Positions 18,037 through 29,414 of a DNA stretch of 64,000 bases are shown piece after piece. The notes under the pieces were generated by a model. That model had not been told where the DNA came from. It worked only from the letters and a program-made list of their open reading frames with translations, and ran no database searches. The stretch spans positions 884,305 through 948,304 of the forward strand of contig NZ_BMMH01000001.1 of the NCBI RefSeq assembly GCF_014645735.1. The letters run 5' to 3'. Made by a program: the position numbers and the translations under genes. This DNA comes from Nocardia jinanensis (GTDB lineage: Bacteria; Actinomycetota; Actinomycetes; Mycobacteriales; Mycobacteriaceae). How positions within the stretch are numbered: the stretch's first letter is position 1; each line of letters begins with the position of its first letter.

Positions 18037-18723
18037 TCAGTCGGTATCGGGCAGCAGATCCGGCCGCCGTTCGCGGGTGCGGATCAGGGATTGTTCCCGC
18101 CGCCAGGCTGCGATCCGGGCGTGATCGCCGGAGAGCAGGGTCGGGGGGACCTCGAGCCCACGCCAGTTCACCGGGCGGGTGTAGCTGGGCCCTTCGAGCA
18201 ACCCGTCGGAGAACGAATCCTGTTCGTGTGACTGCTGGTTGCCGAGGACACCGGGGATCAATCGGACGACGGCCTCGGTCATCACGAGCACGGCGGCCTC
18301 GCCGCCTATCAGTACGTAGTCACCGATGCTGACCTCTTCGACGCGCGCCCGGCGCGACGCGTCGTCGAATACGCGCTGATCGATACCCTCGTAGCGGCCG
18401 CAGGCGAACACCAGATGCTCTTCCCCGGCCCACCGCTGCGCGGTCTCCTGGGTGAACGGCACACCGGCCGGAGTGGGAACCACGAGCAGGGCGTCGTCCG
18501 GGCACACTTCGTCGAGCGCGTCGCCCCAGACCACGGGTTTCATCACCATCCCGGGTCCGCCCCCGTAGGGCGAATCGTCGACGGATTTGTGTACATCGTG
18601 GGTCCAGCGCCGCAGATCGTGGACGTCCACCGAGATAACGCCCTTGTCGATGGCTTTGCCCAGCAACGCGGTGCGCAGCGGGTCCAGGTACTCCGGGAAG
18701 ATGGTGACCACGTCGATCCTCAT
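18037..18723 (-). CDS. trmD: tRNA (guanine-N1)-methyltransferase
   Basis: TrmD methylates G37 of tRNAs with a 3'-adjacent purine to prevent frameshifting. It is a knotted SPOUT enzyme. Seen are [62 protein letters not shown] and [14 protein letters not shown] [17 protein letters not shown]. The ATG at 18723 is chosen over the in-frame GTG at 18735, which lies inside the GAGGTGG ribosome-binding site. It is the last gene of rpsP-khpA-rimM-trmD, starting 13 bp after the rimM stop. Confidence 0.97.
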   Translation of the reverse strand: MRIDVVTIFPEYLDPLRTALLGKAIDKGVISVDVHDLRRWTHDVHKSVDDSPYGGGPGMVMKPVVWGDALDEVCPDDALLVVPTPAGVPFTQETAQRWAGEEHLVFACGRYEGIDQRVFDDASRRARVEEVSIGDYVLIGGEAAVLVMTEAVVRLIPGVLGNQQSHEQDSFSDGLLEGPSYTRPVNWRGLEVPPTLLSGDHARIAAWRREQSLIRTRERRPDLLPDTD

Positions 18724-18736
18724 GACGCCGGCCACC

Positions 18737-19261
18737 TCATTCCGGATCCAGCAAACCTTCGGGCGGGTCGATCACGACCAGACGGTCGGCGATCGAAACC
18801 GTGGGCACCATGGCAGTGACGAAGGGGATGAGGATTTCCCGGCCGTCCGTGGCGGCACGGACCGAGAGCAGTTCACCGGCCGCCGAATGCAACACATCGG
18901 TGACGGTGCCGACCGCGGTCCCGTCGGTGAGCTGCACCCGCAGCCCCTCGAGTTCGTGGTCGTAGAACTCGTCCGGATCCTCCGACGGCCCGAGGTGCTC
19001 GCTGTCCACCAGGAACAGCGTGCCGCGCAGCGCGTCGGCGGCACTCCGGTCGGTCACCCCCGCCAGTTGCACGAGGAGCCGGCCCGAATGCTCCCGGGCC
19101 GACTCCACGGTGTAATCGCGGACCTCGGTCGAACGGGCAGCACGCCCGCGCAAGACCGACCCGGGCGCGAAACGCGCCTCCGGTTCGTCCGTGCGTACAT
19201 CGACGACCAGTTCGCCCCGCACACCGTGCGAGCGGGCGACCCGGCCCACGACGAGTTCCAT
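18737..19261 (-). CDS. rimM: Ribosome maturation factor RimM
   Basis: RimM binds ribosomal protein S19 and assists maturation of the 30S head. The 174-residue product has the N-terminal beta-barrel start [20 protein letters not shown], the linker block [20 protein letters not shown], and the PRC-barrel part [20 protein letters not shown] and [20 protein letters not shown]. Its start abuts the khpA stop with no gap, which indicates coupling within the rpsP operon. Confidence 0.96.
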   Translation of the reverse strand: MELVVGRVARSHGVRGELVVDVRTDEPEARFAPGSVLRGRAARSTEVRDYTVESAREHSGRLLVQLAGVTDRSAADALRGTLFLVDSEHLGPSEDPDEFYDHELEGLRVQLTDGTAVGTVTDVLHSAAGELLSVRAATDGREILIPFVTAMVPTVSIADRLVVIDPPEGLLDPE

Positions 19262-19504
19262 CTACTGGTCGGTATCGACCACGTCGACCCGGATACCCCG
19301 GCCACCGATTCCGGCGACGAGGGTACGCAGGGCGGTCGCGGTGCGCCCGCCCCGGCCGATGACCTTGCCCAGATCGTCGGGATGGACATGCACCTCGACG
19401 GTGCGCCCGCGCCGACCGGTGATCAGCTCGACACGGACGTCATCGGGATTGGCGACGATACCGCGAACCAGATGTTCCACGGCATCGGCGACGACGACGC
19501 TCAT
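19262..19504 (-). CDS. khpA: KH-domain RNA-binding protein (KhpA type)
   Basis: This is an 80-residue single-KH-domain protein. The GxxG RNA-binding loop is seen in LGKVIGRGGRTATALRTLV, and the opening VADAVEHLVRGIVANPDDV is typical. KhpA proteins bind RNA, often with KhpB/Jag, and influence cell division and translation in Gram-positive bacteria. It overlaps the rpsP stop by one base and abuts rimM, an arrangement conserved in actinobacteria (Rv2908c in M. tuberculosis). Confidence 0.92.
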   Translation of the reverse strand: MSVVVADAVEHLVRGIVANPDDVRVELITGRRGRTVEVHVHPDDLGKVIGRGGRTATALRTLVAGIGGRGIRVDVVDTDQ

Positions 19505-19947
19505 TACTCGGCGGCCTCAGTGGATTCGGTCGCCTCGGCGGCGTCCTCTTCCTTGTCCTTCTTGGCCTTCTTCTTGGGGGTCACGGCCTCGGCGGTCGGC
19601 TCGTTGTCGGCGGCGGCCAGCGCGGCGTTGAACAGGTCCAGCTTGGACGGCTTGGGCTCGGCGACCCGCAGGGTGCCCTCGGTGCCCGGCAGGCCCTTGA
19701 ACTTCTGCCAGTCGCCGGTGATCTCCAGGAGCCGCTGCACCGGTTCGGTCGGCTGCGCGCCGACACCCAGCCAGTACAGCGCCCGCTCCGAGTTGATCTC
19801 GATCAGCGAGGGCTCTTCCTTGGGGTGGTACTTGCCGATGGACTCGATGGCCCGGCCGTCACGACGGGTGCGGGCGTCCGCGACGACGACGCGGTACTGC
19901 GGGTTGCGGATCTTGCCCATACGGGTGAGTTTGATGCGAACAGCCAT
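19504..19947 (-). CDS. rpsP: 30S ribosomal protein S16
   Basis: S16 is required for 30S assembly. The 147-residue product has the S16 core [37 protein letters not shown] and [20 protein letters not shown] Lys/Glu/Ala-rich tail of about 60 residues (ending in repeated A-E-A/T-E segments) extends it, as is common in actinobacterial S16. It is the first gene of the rpsP-khpA-rimM-trmD operon. The ATG is preceded by an AAAGGCAG ribosome-binding site. Confidence 0.97.
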   Translation of the reverse strand: MAVRIKLTRMGKIRNPQYRVVVADARTRRDGRAIESIGKYHPKEEPSLIEINSERALYWLGVGAQPTEPVQRLLEITGDWQKFKGLPGTEGTLRVAEPKPSKLDLFNAALAAADNEPTAEAVTPKKKAKKDKEEDAAEATESTEAAE

Positions 19948-20511
19948 CTGCTGATCTGCCTTTCATAGTGGTCACGGCGCAATTCAGCGACTCACGCGGT
20001 ATCGCGAGCCCGGTTTTGCGAAGAAGTGTGTGACCGCCGCGCGGTACGTGACCGGAGACGGGCTGACACTGTCCATACGGACGGTCGATCATTCTGCCAG
20101 ACACCTCGACCGGACCTGTAATCGCCTCGGCTCACCGAGTTCGCGGATCGCCGCTGCCGGGCGTGTCGTCCCGTCAGCGGATATTCGCACAGTCCGCAAC
20201 CGGTCCGTCCGAGTGGCGTCCGGGGCCGCGTCCGGACGGAGTGCGCCGACCGTGTCCTGGCAGCGGGTGGTCGGCTACGTCCGGACGTGTCCGACGGGGC
20301 CGGGCGGGGCCGGGCGGGGCCGGGCGGGGCCGGGCGGGGCCGGGCGAATGGACCCGGCGTCGGCAAACCCGGGCGGGGTGGCATCGTCGACCGCTCCGGT
20401 GTTCCGGCGCCGGGCGGCCGGGGATCGGATGGCGCCCACTCGACCTCCGGCGTAGGGTCCGCTCGATCGTGCCCATTCGAGTGGGACAGCAGTGAATGGG
20501 AGGACCACCGC
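19948..20511. other. Divergent intergenic region between rpsP and the VWA gene
   Basis: About 560 bp without a convincing gene. It should hold the rpsP operon promoter on the minus strand and the VWA gene promoter on the plus strand. The distinct feature is a 50-bp perfect tandem repeat at 20296-20345. ORFs through the repeat are Gly/Arg/Ala/Pro runs caused by it and are not believed. Confidence 0.4.
20296..20345. repeat. Five perfect copies of GGGGCCGGGC
   Basis: A 10-bp unit, GGGGCCGGGC, is repeated exactly five times. It lies about 165 bp upstream of the secreted VWA-protein gene. Regularly spaced G-runs could form G-quadruplex structure, and the array is prone to slippage, so copy number may differ between isolates. 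Confidence 0.9.
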
Positions 20512-22392
20512 GTGTCAATTTCGAGCCGGGCCCTGGTAGCCGCAACGGTGGCGGTGATCGGGCTCGTACCGGCCGCCGCCCCCGCGCTCGCGCAGCAATC
20601 TCCGCAACAGGGCATCGAGTACGCCCCGACGATGCTGGTACTGGACGCGTCGGGCTCGATGCTGGCGCCCGACCCCAGCGGCGGCACCAAGATGGACGCG
20701 GCCAAGAACGCGGTCCGCAGTTTCGTCGCCGCGGCACCGAGCGCGGCGGAGGTCGGGCTCACGGTGTACGGGACGTCCACCGGGTCCTCGGATGCGGAAC
20801 AGGCCGCAGGCTGCCAGGACGTCGCGGTGCTACAGCCTGCCGGAACAATCGACAAGCCGGCATTGACGGCGGCGGCGGACCGGATCGTGCCGCGCGGCTA
20901 CACCCCGATCGGCACCTCGTTGCGGGCCGCGGCCGCGGCGCTGCCACAGGAAGGGCCGCGCTCGATCGTGCTGGTCTCCGACGGGCAGGACACCTGCGCA
21001 CCGCCGGACCCGTGCGATGTCGCACGTGAACTCAGTGCGCAGGGCAACGAGATCGTCGTGCACGCGATCGGCTTCGGCGTCGACGATCCCTCCCGGGCGC
21101 AGCTGACCTGTATCGCACAGAGCACCGGCGGTACCTACACCGATGCCGTAGACGGTAAAACTCTCGAGCAGGTACTACCCAGGGTCAGCGCCGCCGCCCT
21201 ACGCACCTATGCCGCGGTCGGCACCCCGATCACGGGTACACCGGGGTACCGGGACGCGCCGGTGGTCACACCCGGGCAGTATCTGGATGTACTGGAACGA
21301 AAGAAGCCGCGGTACTACGCGGTGGACGTGCCCGAGGGCGCCACCGCGTACTTCACCGGCACGGTCTCGTTCCCACGGACGAAGGACTCCCTCAGTTCTG
21401 TCGACAGGCTCGATCTCCGGGTCTACGGTGCCGACGGCCAGGATTGCCGTACCGAGGAGAAAGAACTGGCCACCCGGTCCGGCGACGGGGTCGCGTTGAC
21501 GGTCGGCAGCATCTGGAAGGGCGCGGCGGAGCCCGGCGCCGGCGGCCCGGACGCCGATGCCTGCCAGGGCGGTGGCCGCTACTACTTCGCGTTGGAGTGG
21601 GGTGCGGCCTCCGACAGTGCGCCGGCGCAACTACCGGTAGAGCTTTCCGTGGGGGTGGAGCCGGCGGTCACCGATCCCGGCCCCGGGGCCGCGCCCGCCG
21701 CGGTGGAGTTCACCGCACCCGACGGCCCCACCACGCCGGTCGTCGGCGGCGGCTCGTTCAATGTCGCCGCGGGGCTGCCCGGGACCGGCCGTTACACCGA
21801 TACCGTGCAGCGCGGCGAATTCGTCTTCTATCGGGTGAAGCTGGATTGGGGTCAGGGACTGGCCTACCGGGTGCGTTTCGGCGAGACCCCGGAACGGGGC
21901 AGTGAATACACCTCGAATATCGCCACCACGCTCTACAACCCGTACCGGGCGGAACTCGACTCCGACACCATGGCCTATACCGGCAGCGAACAGCTGCTGC
22001 CGTCCCACGACCAAGCGATCGCGACCGCGCCGACCCGGTACCTCAATCGGGAAGCCTCCGATCCCCAAGTCGCCGGCCAAGCCATGGCGGGCTGGTACTA
22101 CATCGCCGTCAAACTGAGCCCGACGGAAAAGGTCGCGCCGGTACCCATCGAGCTGGAAGTCGATATCACCGGCGAACCGGAGCCCGGGCCGAGTTACGCG
22201 GGCACCACCGCGAGCGACGGGACCTTCGGCGGGGATTCCGGGCCCCTGGCCTCCGGGAATTCGAGTGACCAGCCCGACGGCACCGCCGAGGGCATTTCGA
22301 CGGTCGTCGGTATCGCCGTGGGGATCGTCGCCGTCGTCCTCATCGTCGCTGTGGCCCTGGTCGTATTCGTCACACGTCGCCGCTCACGCTGA
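20512..22392 (+). CDS. Secreted, membrane-anchored VWA-domain protein
   Basis: This is a 626-residue exported protein. A signal peptide (RALVAATVAVIGLVPAAAPA, cleavage about residue 27) is followed by a von Willebrand factor A domain (about 38-225) with the MIDAS motif DASGSM at 45-50, TPIGTSL and SDGQDTC. A long beta-rich extracellular region follows. A C-terminal membrane helix (VVGIAVGIVAVVLIVAVALV) precedes a short basic tail. The GTG at 20512 is chosen because GGGAGG lies about 8 nt upstream and gives a proper signal peptide. It probably mediates metal-dependent adhesion or protein assembly at the surface; the partner is unknown. Confidence 0.85.
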   Translation: MSISSRALVAATVAVIGLVPAAAPALAQQSPQQGIEYAPTMLVLDASGSMLAPDPSGGTKMDAAKNAVRSFVAAAPSAAEVGLTVYGTSTGSSDAEQAAGCQDVAVLQPAGTIDKPALTAAADRIVPRGYTPIGTSLRAAAAALPQEGPRSIVLVSDGQDTCAPPDPCDVARELSAQGNEIVVHAIGFGVDDPSRAQLTCIAQSTGGTYTDAVDGKTLEQVLPRVSAAALRTYAAVGTPITGTPGYRDAPVVTPGQYLDVLERKKPRYYAVDVPEGATAYFTGTVSFPRTKDSLSSVDRLDLRVYGADGQDCRTEEKELATRSGDGVALTVGSIWKGAAEPGAGGPDADACQGGGRYYFALEWGAASDSAPAQLPVELSVGVEPAVTDPGPGAAPAAVEFTAPDGPTTPVVGGGSFNVAAGLPGTGRYTDTVQRGEFVFYRVKLDWGQGLAYRVRFGETPERGSEYTSNIATTLYNPYRAELDSDTMAYTGSEQLLPSHDQAIATAPTRYLNREASDPQVAGQAMAGWYYIAVKLSPTEKVAPVPIELEVDITGEPEPGPSYAGTTASDGTFGGDSGPLASGNSSDQPDGTAEGISTVVGIAVGIVAVVLIVAVALVVFVTRRRSR

Positions 22393-22438
22393 CCGCACGC
22401 CGACGGCGTCCGAACGCCGGCTCCCGCCCTGGGCGGAG

Positions 22439-22471
22439 CCGGGCTACCCGCCCGATGGGCGGGTAGCCCGG
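22439..22471. terminator. Perfect hairpin between convergent VWA gene and ffh
   Basis: CCGGGCTACCCGCCC (22439-22453) pairs perfectly with GGGCGGGTAGCCCGG (22457-22471) across the 3-nt loop GAT. It lies between two convergent genes and probably terminates transcription from both sides. Confidence 0.8.
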
Positions 22472-22577
22472 GGCAGCGTTCACATCGTCTGAGCAGGTCG
22501 GCCCGGATCTGTGAGCCACACACTGTCCGGGGCGCTCGGTTCGGTCGGCCGATACCGTCGCTCCGAGCGCCGGCGGG

Positions 22578-24143
22578 TTACTTCTCGGGGAACTTGAACT
22601 TCGAGAGGTCGAAGTTCTCCAGACCGGGAGGCAGCTGATCCAGACCGGGAGGCATACCCGAGAGATCCGGCATACCGCCCCCGCCGCCGGGCACACCGGG
22701 CATTCCCGGGAAACCACCGCGCATCTTGGGCTGGGTGGGTCCGCGCCCACCTTTCTTGCCCTTCTTGCCCTTCTGCTTCTTGTTGCGGCGGTTGGCACCG
22801 GGCATCCCCATCTGCCGGCCCATCATGGCCATCATCTTGCGGGCCTCGAAGAACCGGTCGACCAACTGGTTGACATCGGAGACCTGGACCCCCGACCCGT
22901 TGGCGATGCGCAGTCGGCGAGAGGCGTTGATGATCTTCGGATTCTCCCGCTCGGAGGGGGTCATACCGCGGATGATCGCCTGCACTCGATCGAGCTGTTT
23001 ATCGTCGACCTGGGCGAGCGCATCCTTCATCTGGCCGGCGCCCGGCAGCATCCCCAGCAGGTTCCCGATGGGGCCCATCTTGCGGATGGCCAGCATCTGG
23101 TCGAGGAAATCCTCGAGGGTCAGCTCGCCGCTGCCGATCTTGCGCGCCGCCTCCTCGGCCTGCTGCGCGTCGTAGACCTGTTCGGCCTGCTCGATGAGGG
23201 TGAGTACATCGCCCATACCGAGAATGCGGCTGGCCATCCGGTCGGGATGGAAGACGTCGAAATCCTCGAGCTTCTCACCCGTGGAGGCGAACATGATCGG
23301 GGCACCGGTGACATTGCGCACGCTCAGCGCCGCGCCACCGCGGGCGTCGCCGTCGAGTTTGGTGAGCACCACGCCGGTGAAGCCGACACCGTCGCGGAAC
23401 GCCTCGGCGGTGGAGACCGCGTCCTGGCCGATCATGGCGTCGAGGACGAACAGGGTCTCGTCCGGGTTCACCGCGTCGCGGATACCGGCCGCCTGCGCCA
23501 TGAGTTCGGCGTCGATACCGAGCCGACCGGCGGTATCGACGATCACGACGTCGTACTGTTTGGCGCGCGCCTCGGCGATACCGGATTCGGCCACCACGAC
23601 CGGATCGGCCGCGGTGACACCGAGGGCGTTCTCGCCGCCGCCGATCGAGGTGCCCGGATGCGGCGCGAACACCGGTACGCCGGCGCGTTCACCGACCACC
23701 TGCAACTGGGTCACCGCGCCGGGGCGCTGTAGATCGCAGGCCACCAGCAGCGGCTGATGCCCCTGATCACGCAGCCATTTGGCGAGCTTGCCCGCCAGTG
23801 TGGTCTTACCGGCACCCTGCAGACCGGCGAGCATGATCACCGTCGGCGGGGTCTTGGCCAGCGTCAGCCGCCGGGTCTCGCCGCCGAGGATCCCGACGAG
23901 TTCCTCGTTGACGATCTTGACGACCTGCTGAGCCGGGTTGAGTGCGGCGGAGACCTCCGCGCCCTTGGCCCGTTCCTTGATCCGGCCGATGAAACCGCGG
24001 ACCACGGGCAGCGCGACGTCGGCCTCCAGCAGCGCCAGGCGGATCTCCCGGCAGGTGGCGTCGATATCGGCCGGCGACAGGCGTCCCTTACCGCGAAGAT
24101 CCTTCAGGGCACCGGTCAACCGGTCGGATAGGGATTCGAACAC
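22578..24143 (-). CDS. ffh: Signal recognition particle protein Ffh (SRP54)
   Basis: Ffh binds 4.5S RNA and signal sequences of nascent membrane proteins and docks with FtsY. The 521-residue product begins (GTG) MFESLSDRLTGALKDLRGKG and has the N domain, the G domain with GLQGAGKTTLAGKLA, DTAGRLGIDAELM and TKLDGDARGGAALS, and the Met-rich M domain (MMAMMGRQMGMPG) with a Gly/Met/Pro-rich tail. ftsY lies about 5 kb upstream beyond glnD-glnK-amtB, as in mycobacteria. Confidence 0.97.
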   Translation of the reverse strand: MFESLSDRLTGALKDLRGKGRLSPADIDATCREIRLALLEADVALPVVRGFIGRIKERAKGAEVSAALNPAQQVVKIVNEELVGILGGETRRLTLAKTPPTVIMLAGLQGAGKTTLAGKLAKWLRDQGHQPLLVACDLQRPGAVTQLQVVGERAGVPVFAPHPGTSIGGGENALGVTAADPVVVAESGIAEARAKQYDVVIVDTAGRLGIDAELMAQAAGIRDAVNPDETLFVLDAMIGQDAVSTAEAFRDGVGFTGVVLTKLDGDARGGAALSVRNVTGAPIMFASTGEKLEDFDVFHPDRMASRILGMGDVLTLIEQAEQVYDAQQAEEAARKIGSGELTLEDFLDQMLAIRKMGPIGNLLGMLPGAGQMKDALAQVDDKQLDRVQAIIRGMTPSERENPKIINASRRLRIANGSGVQVSDVNQLVDRFFEARKMMAMMGRQMGMPGANRRNKKQKGKKGKKGGRGPTQPKMRGGFPGMPGVPGGGGGMPDLSGMPPGLDQLPPGLENFDLSKFKFPEK

Positions 24144-24296
24144 CTGGTGCGCTCCTGATCTCGAGTGACGTCACTGAGTCCCAGGGTAATGGGCGTCCCA
24201 GAGTAGCTGGCGGCCCGGCGGGGGCGTGGGCCCGCACCGGACTGCTCGCACACATCACCGTAGATCGTCGCCGGAGCAGTCGGCCCGCAATCGGGG

Positions 24297-24350
24297 CCCA
24301 CCTCGGATATGGAGCAACAGAGCGAAGCAGCGCAGCGACCGATCGCGCCC
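24297..24350. repeat. Decayed copy of the dispersed palindromic repeat
   Basis: The stretch around CCTCGGATATGGAGCAACAG, followed by GAGCGAAGCAGCGCAGCGAC, resembles the central part of the intact repeats at 24519-24609 and 44847-44937 but has lost the closing arm. It lies about 229 bp before the intact copy in the same orientation. Confidence 0.5.
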
Positions 24351-24518
24351 GTATGCGGTCGACCGGCCGGCGGTCGGCGACTGTTGAGCAGCCGACCGCG
24401 AAGCGGAGCTCGGCGACGCTGAGGTCGCCACGGCACTCACAGAGTCGGCGACCTACCCACGCCGACCGAGCCACTCCTCCGCACAACCTTCCGCCTACTC
24501 CGGATGGTTTACCTCAGT

Positions 24519-24609
24519 GGCGGGGCCCGCCCCGGTTCTGGAGCGACGTAGCGAAGGAGCGCAGCGACTGAGCGAAGGAGTGAAGAACCGGGGTTAATAG
24601 GGCCCCGCC
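24519..24609. repeat. 91-bp palindromic dispersed repeat, copy 1
   Basis: Nested inverted arms are visible: outer GGCGGGGCCC (24519-24528) pairs with GGGCCCCGCC (24600-24609); inner CCCCGGTTCT (24530-24539) pairs with AGAACCGGGG (24584-24593). A 6-nt TTAATA spacer separates the right arms. The loop holds GAGCGAAGGAG-type subrepeats. A second copy at 44847-44937 has the same length and differs at one loop base. It lies 24 bp past the stop of a minus-strand gene. Confidence 0.85.
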
Positions 24610-24632
24610 CAGCGGCGCCGAAGGCGCCGCCA

Positions 24633-24971
24633 TCAATAGGGCTCCGACCCCGCGACGCCGGAGGCGGCGCCATCGACACTGGAGAACCCGCGGCGGTAGT
24701 CGTGCTGTTCCACAGCGACGAGATAGGCGGCCTCGCGGCCGGTGAGGCCGAGTTCGCGGGCCAGCGCGTCCAACCGCGACCAGTCGTCGTCGGGCGGTAG
24801 CCCGTTGGTCGCTACAGCGGCGGCCACGGTCATCGCGGCCATCGCTTGGGGTTCGGTGAGTGTGCGCCCCGGCAGCCAGGACACCACCCAGTAGGCGTCA
24901 CCTACACATCGGGCGATGTGCGGTGTCATATCGCTGGTCATGATCGACGAGGTCACCACTTGGATTGCCAC
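24633..24971 (-). CDS. Hypothetical protein downstream of glnD
   Basis: No family is recognised. The product is about 112 residues from the GTG at 24971, chosen because AGGGGAG lies 7 nt upstream. It contains IARCVGDAYWVVSWLPGRTL, then an Ala-rich helix (EPQAMAAMTVAAAVATNGL) and DDDWSRLDALARELGLTGRE, with a C-terminal flexible tail. It looks soluble and helical. It starts 127 bp after the glnD stop region on the same strand and could be co-transcribed with the nitrogen operon. The frame is G/C-biased at third positions, so it is probably real. Confidence 0.6.
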   Translation of the reverse strand: MAIQVVTSSIMTSDMTPHIARCVGDAYWVVSWLPGRTLTEPQAMAAMTVAAAVATNGLPPDDDWSRLDALARELGLTGREAAYLVAVEQHDYRRGFSSVDGAASGVAGSEPY

Positions 24972-25097
24972 CGACCTGCTCCCCTCATGAGCGCGACAGC
25001 TGACCACCCGAATGTTAGGGGCCCGGTCCGGCACCGCCGCCGACATGTTGGCAAACGGTGAGCAATCGACGCGCAACGGTGACCTTCGTCTCGAACG

Positions 25098-27572
25098 CTA
25101 GTTCTGCTCCGGCTCCGGGGGTGTGCGCGGAGCCGGTCGCGGCACCACCGCGAGGATCGCCGATTCGATCTCGGCTCGCCGGTCCGGACCGGTTCGCGCA
25201 CCCAGGTCCACACAGAAGACGTCCACCACGAACGACCCCATCGTCACAACCTTCGCCCAGCACACATCGGCGCCCGCGGTCGCCAGTACCGCGGCCAGCC
25301 GGCAGAGTAGGCCGATCCGGTCCTCGGCCCGTAGCTGCAGGATGAGCCGACCCGGAATCGCGGTCTCGGCCCACAGCAAACGAGGCTCGGCCTGGGCATA
25401 TCGCGCGGCGCCGAGCGAATCCCGTTCCCGCGCGTCCAGCGTCGCCCGCACATCCAGATCCCCGGCGACGGCCCGTTTGATCTCCTGGCGCAGCAGGCCC
25501 GCGTCCGGCGGGCCACCGAAAGTCGGTGTCACCACGAAGGTGTTGACCGCCGACTGCCCCGCCCCGCCGACCGACGCCGACAGCACCCGCAACGAATGCA
25601 GTGCCAGTACGCCCGCGGTGTTCGACAGCAGCCCCGGGGTATCCGGGGCGATCACGGTGGCGATATGGGTGTATTTCCCTTCCCCCGGCACCATGTCGAC
25701 ATGCACACCACCGGCGGCCGCGCGGGCCAGCAGTTCCTCCGGGATGGGTTCGGGTTCGGGAAGTTCCTCCCCCGCCATCACCGTGCGGCACCGCCGGACC
25801 AGTTCGCCGATCAGCGTGGACTTCCAGTCACCCCATACGCCGGGCCCGGTGGCCAGCGAATCCGCCTCGGCCAGCGCGTGCAGCAGTTCGAGCCGCTGCG
25901 GATCGTTGTCGAGCGCGTCGACGACGTACTGCACGGTGCCGGGGTCGTCGATATCGCGGTGCGTGGCCACATCGGGCAACAACAGGTGGTGGCGCACCAT
26001 GGCGCTCAGGGTGTCCACATCCGAGGGCCACAGCCCCATCCGGCGTCCGATCTGGGTGGCGAGTTCGGCGCCCACCGCGCAGTGGTCCTCGACGCGGCCC
26101 TTGCCGATATCGTGCAGCAGCGCACCGAGTGCCAGCAGGTCCGGCCGGGCGACTCGGGTACTCAGAGCGCTGGCATAGGCAACCGTTTCCACCGAATGCC
26201 GGTCCACCGTCCAGACGTGCACAGCGTCGCGCGGCGGCAGATCCCGGATCGCCCCCCATTCCGGAAGCAGCCTGCCCCACAGACCGGTCCGGTCCAACGC
26301 CTCCACCGCGTCGATCACGCCGCGACCCGCGCCGAGCAGCACCAGCAGATCGTTCGACGCGTCCTTGGGCCACGGTTCGCGCAGTTCCGGAGCGTCCTCG
26401 GACAGGCGGTTCAGGGTCGTCGCCGACATCGGCAGCCCGGTCTGGGCGGAGGCCGCGGCGACCCGCAGCACCAGCCCGGGATCGCGCTGGGGCCGGGCAT
26501 CCCTGGCCAGCACCACTTCTCCGGCGTGCTCGACCACGCCCTCGTCGAGCGGGCGCCGTACCGGCATCCGGCGCAGCCGGGCCAGACCGCGGCGCGGCAG
26601 CGCGTTACCCGCGGTGCGCAGCCCCACATCGACCGAATAGCCGACGGTGCGCGCCGCGTCGCTGAGCGTTCGAGCCAGATCGAATCGGTCGCCGATCCGC
26701 AGCGCGGCTCCGATCTCGTCGGCGTCCTGGGCGCGCAACTGGTCGCGGGCCCGGCCCGCGACCCGGTGCAGTTCGGTGCGCACATCCAGTAGCCGACGAT
26801 GAGCTTGTTCCAGACCGCCGCCGGGCGCGTCCGGACCGAGCCCGGGCATGGCATCGGTGAGCTGGGCGATGGCGAGCGCGTCCAGTAGCTGGATATCGCG
26901 CAGTCCCCCACGGCCGTTCTTCAGATCCGGTTCACTGCGGTGGGCGACCTGGCCGCTGCGTTCCCACCGGACGCGGACACCGCCGACCAGTTCGTCGAAC
27001 CGTCCCCGGATCCCGCTGCGCCAGTCCTTGCGGATCCCCGCGCTCACTCGGTCGCTGAGCTCGGAGTTGCCGACGATGTGCCGGGCGTCGAGCATGCCGA
27101 GCGCGGCCACCAGATCGTCGGACGCCACCTTCAGCGCATGCGGAACCGTCCGCACACTGTGGTCGAGTTTGATATGCGCGTCCCATAGCGGATACCAGAG
27201 CCGATCGGCGATCTCGGCGACCCGTTTCGGATCCATATCCTCGTGCAACAGCACCAGATCCAGATCGGAGTACGGCAGCATTTCGCGGCGGCCGAGGCCG
27301 CCGACGGCCATGATCGCCAGCCCGCTGTCCGCTGTGATCCCCACTTCGGCGCCCTTGCTGGTGAGCCAGAGCTCGTACAGATCGACCAGTGCCGCGCGCA
27401 GCGATTCGGCATCCAGCCGCGGATGCCGGGGCGCGCCACCTCCCAGCAGTTGATCCCGGGCCCGCACCAGATCGGCGGCGCCGTGCGACAGGGCGGCCGC
27501 TGCCGCGGGCCGTCCACCGCCGGCCCGCCCTGGCTCCCGTTCCTGCCGGTTGTCTCCCAACGAAACCACCAC
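25098..27572 (-). CDS. glnD: [Protein-PII] uridylyltransferase / uridylyl-removing enzyme
   Basis: GlnD modifies and demodifies the PII protein according to glutamine level; in actinobacteria the modification is adenylylation. The 824-residue product has the nucleotidyltransferase motif [20 protein letters not shown] (about residues 91-110), an HD domain with [14 protein letters not shown], and two C-terminal ACT domains ([40 protein letters not shown]). It is third in amtB-glnK-glnD, about 95 bp after glnK. Start is GTG. Confidence 0.96.
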   Translation of the reverse strand: MVVSLGDNRQEREPGRAGGGRPAAAAALSHGAADLVRARDQLLGGGAPRHPRLDAESLRAALVDLYELWLTSKGAEVGITADSGLAIMAVGGLGRREMLPYSDLDLVLLHEDMDPKRVAEIADRLWYPLWDAHIKLDHSVRTVPHALKVASDDLVAALGMLDARHIVGNSELSDRVSAGIRKDWRSGIRGRFDELVGGVRVRWERSGQVAHRSEPDLKNGRGGLRDIQLLDALAIAQLTDAMPGLGPDAPGGGLEQAHRRLLDVRTELHRVAGRARDQLRAQDADEIGAALRIGDRFDLARTLSDAARTVGYSVDVGLRTAGNALPRRGLARLRRMPVRRPLDEGVVEHAGEVVLARDARPQRDPGLVLRVAAASAQTGLPMSATTLNRLSEDAPELREPWPKDASNDLLVLLGAGRGVIDAVEALDRTGLWGRLLPEWGAIRDLPPRDAVHVWTVDRHSVETVAYASALSTRVARPDLLALGALLHDIGKGRVEDHCAVGAELATQIGRRMGLWPSDVDTLSAMVRHHLLLPDVATHRDIDDPGTVQYVVDALDNDPQRLELLHALAEADSLATGPGVWGDWKSTLIGELVRRCRTVMAGEELPEPEPIPEELLARAAAGGVHVDMVPGEGKYTHIATVIAPDTPGLLSNTAGVLALHSLRVLSASVGGAGQSAVNTFVVTPTFGGPPDAGLLRQEIKRAVAGDLDVRATLDARERDSLGAARYAQAEPRLLWAETAIPGRLILQLRAEDRIGLLCRLAAVLATAGADVCWAKVVTMGSFVVDVFCVDLGARTGPDRRAEIESAILAVVPRPAPRTPPEPEQN

Positions 27573-27667
27573 CCGTTCACGCAGGCGACCCCGCCCCGAC
27601 CGGTAACCGGTGGGAGCGGGGCCGCGTCATCGTTTGCACCCGCTGTCGCGCCGAACGCGCAGGGGCC

Positions 27668-29313
<1,646 letters not shown>

Positions 29314-29383
29314 CAGTTTCCTCCCTCATCTTCTGGCCCGCCGCTCGCGCGACATCGGGCCCGCTACTGAAGGGTCCTCATTC

Positions 29384-29414
29384 GGTGTTTCATCCGTGAC
29401 GCCCGGGTGTTTCA
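29384..29414 (-). promoter_or_regulatory. Candidate GlnR-type direct repeats upstream of amtB
   Basis: On the minus strand TGAAACACC occurs twice, at 29384-29392 and 29406-29414, exactly 22 bp apart. The GAAAC half-sites of actinobacterial GlnR boxes recur at 22 bp, and amt-glnK-glnD is a classic GlnR target. The intervening gTnAC half-sites are poor matches, so the call is tentative. Confidence 0.4.

Larger units (their letters stand above)
24144..24632. other. Repeat-containing intergenic block upstream of ffh
   Basis: About 490 bp between ffh and a minus-strand hypothetical gene. It holds one decayed and one intact copy of the dispersed repeat and, after the intact copy, a small hairpin (GCGGCGCC / GGCGCCGC at 24612-24629). 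Apparent ORFs here, such as those ending in a SDVAKERSD-like string, are translations of the repeat. The ffh promoter should lie at the 24150-24290 end. Confidence 0.5.
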
